From NCBI GenBank assembly GCA_965659675.1, contig CBFHWY010000036.1:1-26965 (forward strand): a stretch of 26,965 nucleotides of DNA. Direction: 5' to 3'. Below the pieces are notes generated by a model. It ran no database searches. It was given only the letters and a program-made list of their open reading frames with translations, and was not told where the DNA came from. Below are positions 24,397 to 26,965 of the stretch, piece by piece (position 1 is the stretch's first letter; each line of letters begins with the position of its first letter). Made by a program: the position numbers and the translations under genes. This stretch comes from CBFHWY01 sp965659675. GTDB lineage: Bacteria > Bacteroidota > Bacteroidia > Flavobacteriales_G > Salibacteraceae.

Positions 24397-25539
24397 ATGA
24401 TCGACGAAAAAAAGCTTGAGAACTTTCGAAGAGAACTACATCAATATCCAGAGCTTAGTGGTGCAGAATTCGAGACACAAAAACGGATCGCTGAGTTTAT
24501 TCAGAATGAACTTGGACTTAAGGGAAAAAAGCTTGGTCATACCGGACTCCTCTATTCGGTAAAACACGGTGACGGTCCTAAAATCCTGGCACGATTTGAT
24601 ATCGACGCACTCCCTATCCAGGAGGTGAATGACTTCGCCCATGCATCAAAGACCGTAGGGGTTTCTCACAAATGTGGTCACGATGGACACACGAGCATAG
24701 GTATTGGGTTACTCTCAAAATTGAGCTCAGATCCGATTAAAGGAGCGAATGTTGACATTCTGTTTCAACCAGCCGAAGAGATCGGAGAAGGCGCTGTGGC
24801 AGTGTTGGCAGATGAGAACTTCGATGTGAATGCTTATGAATATGCAATTGCCATGCATAATATTCCAGGTGTGGAGAAGAATAAGCTGATCGTCAAAGAG
24901 AAAGAATTCACTCCTGCGGTTCACAGCATCATCATTAAACTCAAAGGGCGAACTTCCCATGCTGCTGAACCCCTGAAAGGTGATAATCCAGCTTATTTGA
25001 TGTCAGAGATCCTTTTAATGGCCAGGGAGATGGAAGACACTGACGAAAAATCGGACTCTTATGGTTTGATCACACCGGTGCATACGGTTCTGGGTAGTGA
25101 AGACTATGGAATCTCTGCTGGATATGCAGAGCTACACTTCACGCTCCGAACCTGGCAGCAAGAGAAGCTGGAAAGCCTCACTTCAGAATTTATTCGAGTC
25201 GTGGAAGAAATGGCTGCCGAAACACCTTTTGAGATCCAAAAGGAGAAACTGGCTGTATTTGCCGCGAACTTCAATGCTCCTGAAGTAGTTAAAGCCATTA
25301 GAGGAGCCGGTAAAAAGCTTGATCTATCAATTCAGGAAAAGGAAAAGCCCTTTCCCTGGGGGGAAGACTTCGGGTTATTTACCCAGGAGATCCCAGGAGC
25401 TATGTTTGGTTTAGGCGCTGGAATAAACTGTCCGGCACTGCATAATCCAGACTATGACTATCCAGATGAAATAACTGCAAGCGCCATCAATATCTTTTAT
25501 CATAGCATATACCAACTCAGCAATGGAGAAGAACAATAG
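24397..25539 (+). CDS. M20D-family metal-dependent amidohydrolase (N-acyl-amino-acid type)
   Basis: I use the ATG at 24397 (380 residues); a GTG two codons earlier is possible. The M20D signature residues are present: C93 and H95 in HKCGHDGH, E127-E128 in QPAEEIGEGA, H154 in AMHN and H349 in ALHNPDYDYPDE. The inserted dimerisation domain holds KGRTSHAAEP. The start FRRELHQYPELSGAEFETQ is also typical. Family members (hippurate hydrolase, AbgB, indole-3-acetyl-amino-acid hydrolases) cleave N-acyl or N-aroyl amino acids with two metal ions in the cytoplasm; the substrate here is open. No signal peptide is present. The gene end overlaps the alanine racemase start by 17 bases, indicating one transcript. 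Confidence 0.92.
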   Translation: MIDEKKLENFRRELHQYPELSGAEFETQKRIAEFIQNELGLKGKKLGHTGLLYSVKHGDGPKILARFDIDALPIQEVNDFAHASKTVGVSHKCGHDGHTSIGIGLLSKLSSDPIKGANVDILFQPAEEIGEGAVAVLADENFDVNAYEYAIAMHNIPGVEKNKLIVKEKEFTPAVHSIIIKLKGRTSHAAEPLKGDNPAYLMSEILLMAREMEDTDEKSDSYGLITPVHTVLGSEDYGISAGYAELHFTLRTWQQEKLESLTSEFIRVVEEMAAETPFEIQKEKLAVFAANFNAPEVVKAIRGAGKKLDLSIQEKEKPFPWGEDFGLFTQEIPGAMFGLGAGINCPALHNPDYDYPDEITASAINIFYHSIYQLSNGEEQ

Positions 25540-26680
25540 CAGCATTTTTCTAAGTCGCTCTGCGCTCAAGAACAACATTGATTTCATCAGAGGAGAACTG
25601 GGGGAGGATGTGATATTGTCCTCAGTGATCAAGGGAAACGCCTATGGTCATGGAATAGACAAAATGGTACCTGAGCTGGAAAAGCTCGGAGTGAGGCATT
25701 TTTCTGTCTTCAGCTTCGATGAAGCACAGAAAGTGCTGGATCATCGCACTAAAAAACGCTCCACCATTCTGATCATGGGTTTTGTTCCCGATTCAGAATT
25801 ATCATGGATGCTTGAGCATAAGATCGAGTGTTTTGTGTTCAACCTCAACAGGCTCAGAAAGCTTGCTGAGCTCGCAAAGAAAAAGGGCACGAAAGCCAAA
25901 GTGCATATCGAGATAGAAACCGGAATGAACCGGACGGGGATCCCCAAAGAACTTTGGGAAGAGTGCGTTGAAATTTTGAAGTCCAATCGAAGTTCCCTTG
26001 AGTTTAAAGGACTTTGCACACATTTTGCCGGTGCTGAGAGCATTAGTAACTACAAGCGCATTCAAGATCAAAGAAAAATATTCAAGAACGCTTTGCGGCA
26101 ATTCACTCGCAAATACAAAAGGCCTGAAATTGTGCACAGCTCGTGCAGTGCAGCTATTATTGGTTATCCTCAAGAAAACTGGGACATGGTAAGGATCGGC
26201 ATTCTGCAGTATGGACTTTGGCCCAGCAGAGAATCATACATCTCTTACCTAACCAGAAAGAGGCTTAAAGAGGATCCACTGAAGCGGGTCATCAGTTGGA
26301 AATCGGAGGTCATGGATATTAAAAGGGTTGAGCCTGATCAGTTCATTGGTTATGGCACCACACTGCTTTCAGAAAAGCATATGAAGATCGCTACAGTGCC
26401 CGTTGGCTATGGGCATGGCTACAGTCGCAGTTTGAGCAACCAGGGTAAAGTGATCATCAAGGGCCACAGGCTCGATGTCATTGGTGTGGTCAATATGAAT
26501 TTGATCCTGGTCGATGTAAGCGTCATTGATGATCTTGAGCCTGGAGATGAAGTCATCCTCATCGGTGATTATAACGGTATCTCTATCACGGTGGCCTCAT
26601 TCAGTGATCTGAGTAGTCAGTTGAATTATGAATTGCTCACCAGACTCGACAAGGATATTCCGCGAAAGTTTATCACCTGA
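25523..26680 (+). CDS. alr: Alanine racemase, PLP-dependent, fold type III
   Basis: The protein has 385 residues, the family's usual size. The PLP lysine is K37 in SSVIKGNAYGHG. R224 in MVRIGILQYGLWPS matches the arginine that contacts the cofactor ring nitrogen, and the second catalytic base is Y296 in VPVGYGHGYSR. These show an active racemase interconverting L- and D-alanine, which supplies D-alanine for peptidoglycan. One departure is seen: the motif usually read as MD in V-x-MD-x5-D is M325-N326 here, with Asn in place of Asp. The start codon lies within the last 17 bases of the amidohydrolase gene, so translation is probably coupled. A terminator follows 18 bases after the stop. A related amino-acid racemase with a shifted substrate range cannot be excluded. 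Confidence 0.9.
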   Translation: MEKNNSSIFLSRSALKNNIDFIRGELGEDVILSSVIKGNAYGHGIDKMVPELEKLGVRHFSVFSFDEAQKVLDHRTKKRSTILIMGFVPDSELSWMLEHKIECFVFNLNRLRKLAELAKKKGTKAKVHIEIETGMNRTGIPKELWEECVEILKSNRSSLEFKGLCTHFAGAESISNYKRIQDQRKIFKNALRQFTRKYKRPEIVHSSCSAAIIGYPQENWDMVRIGILQYGLWPSRESYISYLTRKRLKEDPLKRVISWKSEVMDIKRVEPDQFIGYGTTLLSEKHMKIATVPVGYGHGYSRSLSNQGKVIIKGHRLDVIGVVNMNLILVDVSVIDDLEPGDEVILIGDYNGISITVASFSDLSSQLNYELLTRLDKDIPRKFIT

Positions 26681-26697
26681 AAGGAAACCATAAAAAA

Positions 26698-26713
26698 AGG
26701 GGCTCTCGCCCCT
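26698..26713. terminator. Bidirectional terminator between alr and the convergent coiled-coil gene
   Basis: The stem AGGGGC-TCTC-GCCCCT is flanked by seven A on the left (26692-26698) and a T-rich run on the right (CTTCTTT). It therefore works in both directions and closes both convergent genes. Confidence 0.82.
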
Positions 26714-26736
26714 CTTCTTTCCTTATGTATCACAGA

Positions 26737-26965
26737 TCAGCTTTTGTCTGAGTCTATACCCAGTGTATCTGCAATTTCTTCGCGTTGCTTTTCGAGCACT
26801 ACACCTAATTCGTCGTAGGTTTCCTTCAACTCAGATTGCAGCGCATCCTTTTTGGTTTTCATGTTATCGAGCATTTCGCGACTTTCCTGCTTGAAGCTAT
26901 TGGTAGTATTCTCCACATTCGCTTCCAGGCGATTGCGTTGCTTTTCAACCTGGCCTCTTAGCTTG
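26737..26965 (-). CDS. C-terminal part of a charged coiled-coil protein, cut by window edge
   Basis: My minus-strand translation gives the last 76 residues before the stop at 26739-26737. It is very rich in Lys, Glu, Gln and Arg with heptad-like spacing, for example KLRGQVEKQRNRLEANVENT, KDALQSELKETYDELG and LEKQREEIADTLGID. A continuous helix or coiled coil, of the apolipoprotein or YtxH-like kind, is likely. The start and any membrane or signal segment lie outside the window. The frame is open across the whole segment and ends just before a good terminator, which supports a real gene. The function is unknown. Confidence 0.72.
   Translation of the reverse strand, partial: KLRGQVEKQRNRLEANVENTTNSFKQESREMLDNMKTKKDALQSELKETYDELGVVLEKQREEIADTLGIDSDKS

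Overview
The window reads as chromosomal DNA of a free-living, probably marine, member of the Bacteroidota, most likely of the order Cytophagales (the order is inference). Support: four secreted proteins end in the type A C-terminal domain used by the type IX secretion system (T9SS); the lipoproteins are of Bacteroidota style; several genes are preceded by the Bacteroidota -7 box TAnnTTTG with little sign of Shine-Dalgarno sequences; and a PrsW-type protease and a 7TM-HD phosphohydrolase are present. No phage, IS element, CRISPR array or rRNA was seen.

Layout. 1-485: start of a thiolase gene, minus strand, cut by the window edge. 630-4852: two translationally coupled membrane proteins, a 7TM-HD (PgpH-like) phosphohydrolase and a PrsW-like intramembrane protease with extra domains. 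4842-5615: a small T9SS-secreted protein with a CX3CH motif, minus strand. 5645-11290: a tightly coupled six-gene operon, TetR regulator, LolA-like periplasmic protein, two FtsX/LolCE-type permeases, a LolD/MacB-type ATPase and an outer-membrane beta-barrel, with a clear palindromic operator over the promoter. 11315-13480: a tRNA and repeat region with a degenerate tRNA-Ser copy, an intact tRNA-Ser(GCT), a lipoprotein gene, tRNA-Pro fragments, a 78-residue GIY-YIG nuclease gene, an intact tRNA-Pro(TGG), its terminator, and about 3.3 tandem copies of a 122-127 bp repeat. 13752-19118: secreted, lipoprotein and membrane genes, including a GH16 glucanase and a membrane protein gene carrying an apparent one-base frameshift. 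19115-24286: a 1723-residue multidomain T9SS cargo, minus strand. 24397-26680: an M20D amidohydrolase overlapping an alanine racemase, closed by a bidirectional terminator. 26737-26965: end of a coiled-coil protein gene, minus strand.

How the genes fit together. The TetR operon looks like a self-contained envelope-export route built like the Lol system (ATPase, two permeases, periplasmic LolA-like carrier) but ending in a beta-barrel instead of LolB. The GH16 enzyme and the giant T9SS protein suit a polysaccharide-rich, surface-active lifestyle.

The least explained part is 11315-13480. Each intact tRNA gene is preceded by a damaged copy of itself in which parts are replaced by short GC-rich hairpins. 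In the tRNA-Pro case a solo GIY-YIG nuclease gene lies between the damaged and the intact copy, and the whole set appears to be read from one promoter. This looks like a tRNA-targeting, nuclease-linked mobile module and is the best candidate here for something not well described.
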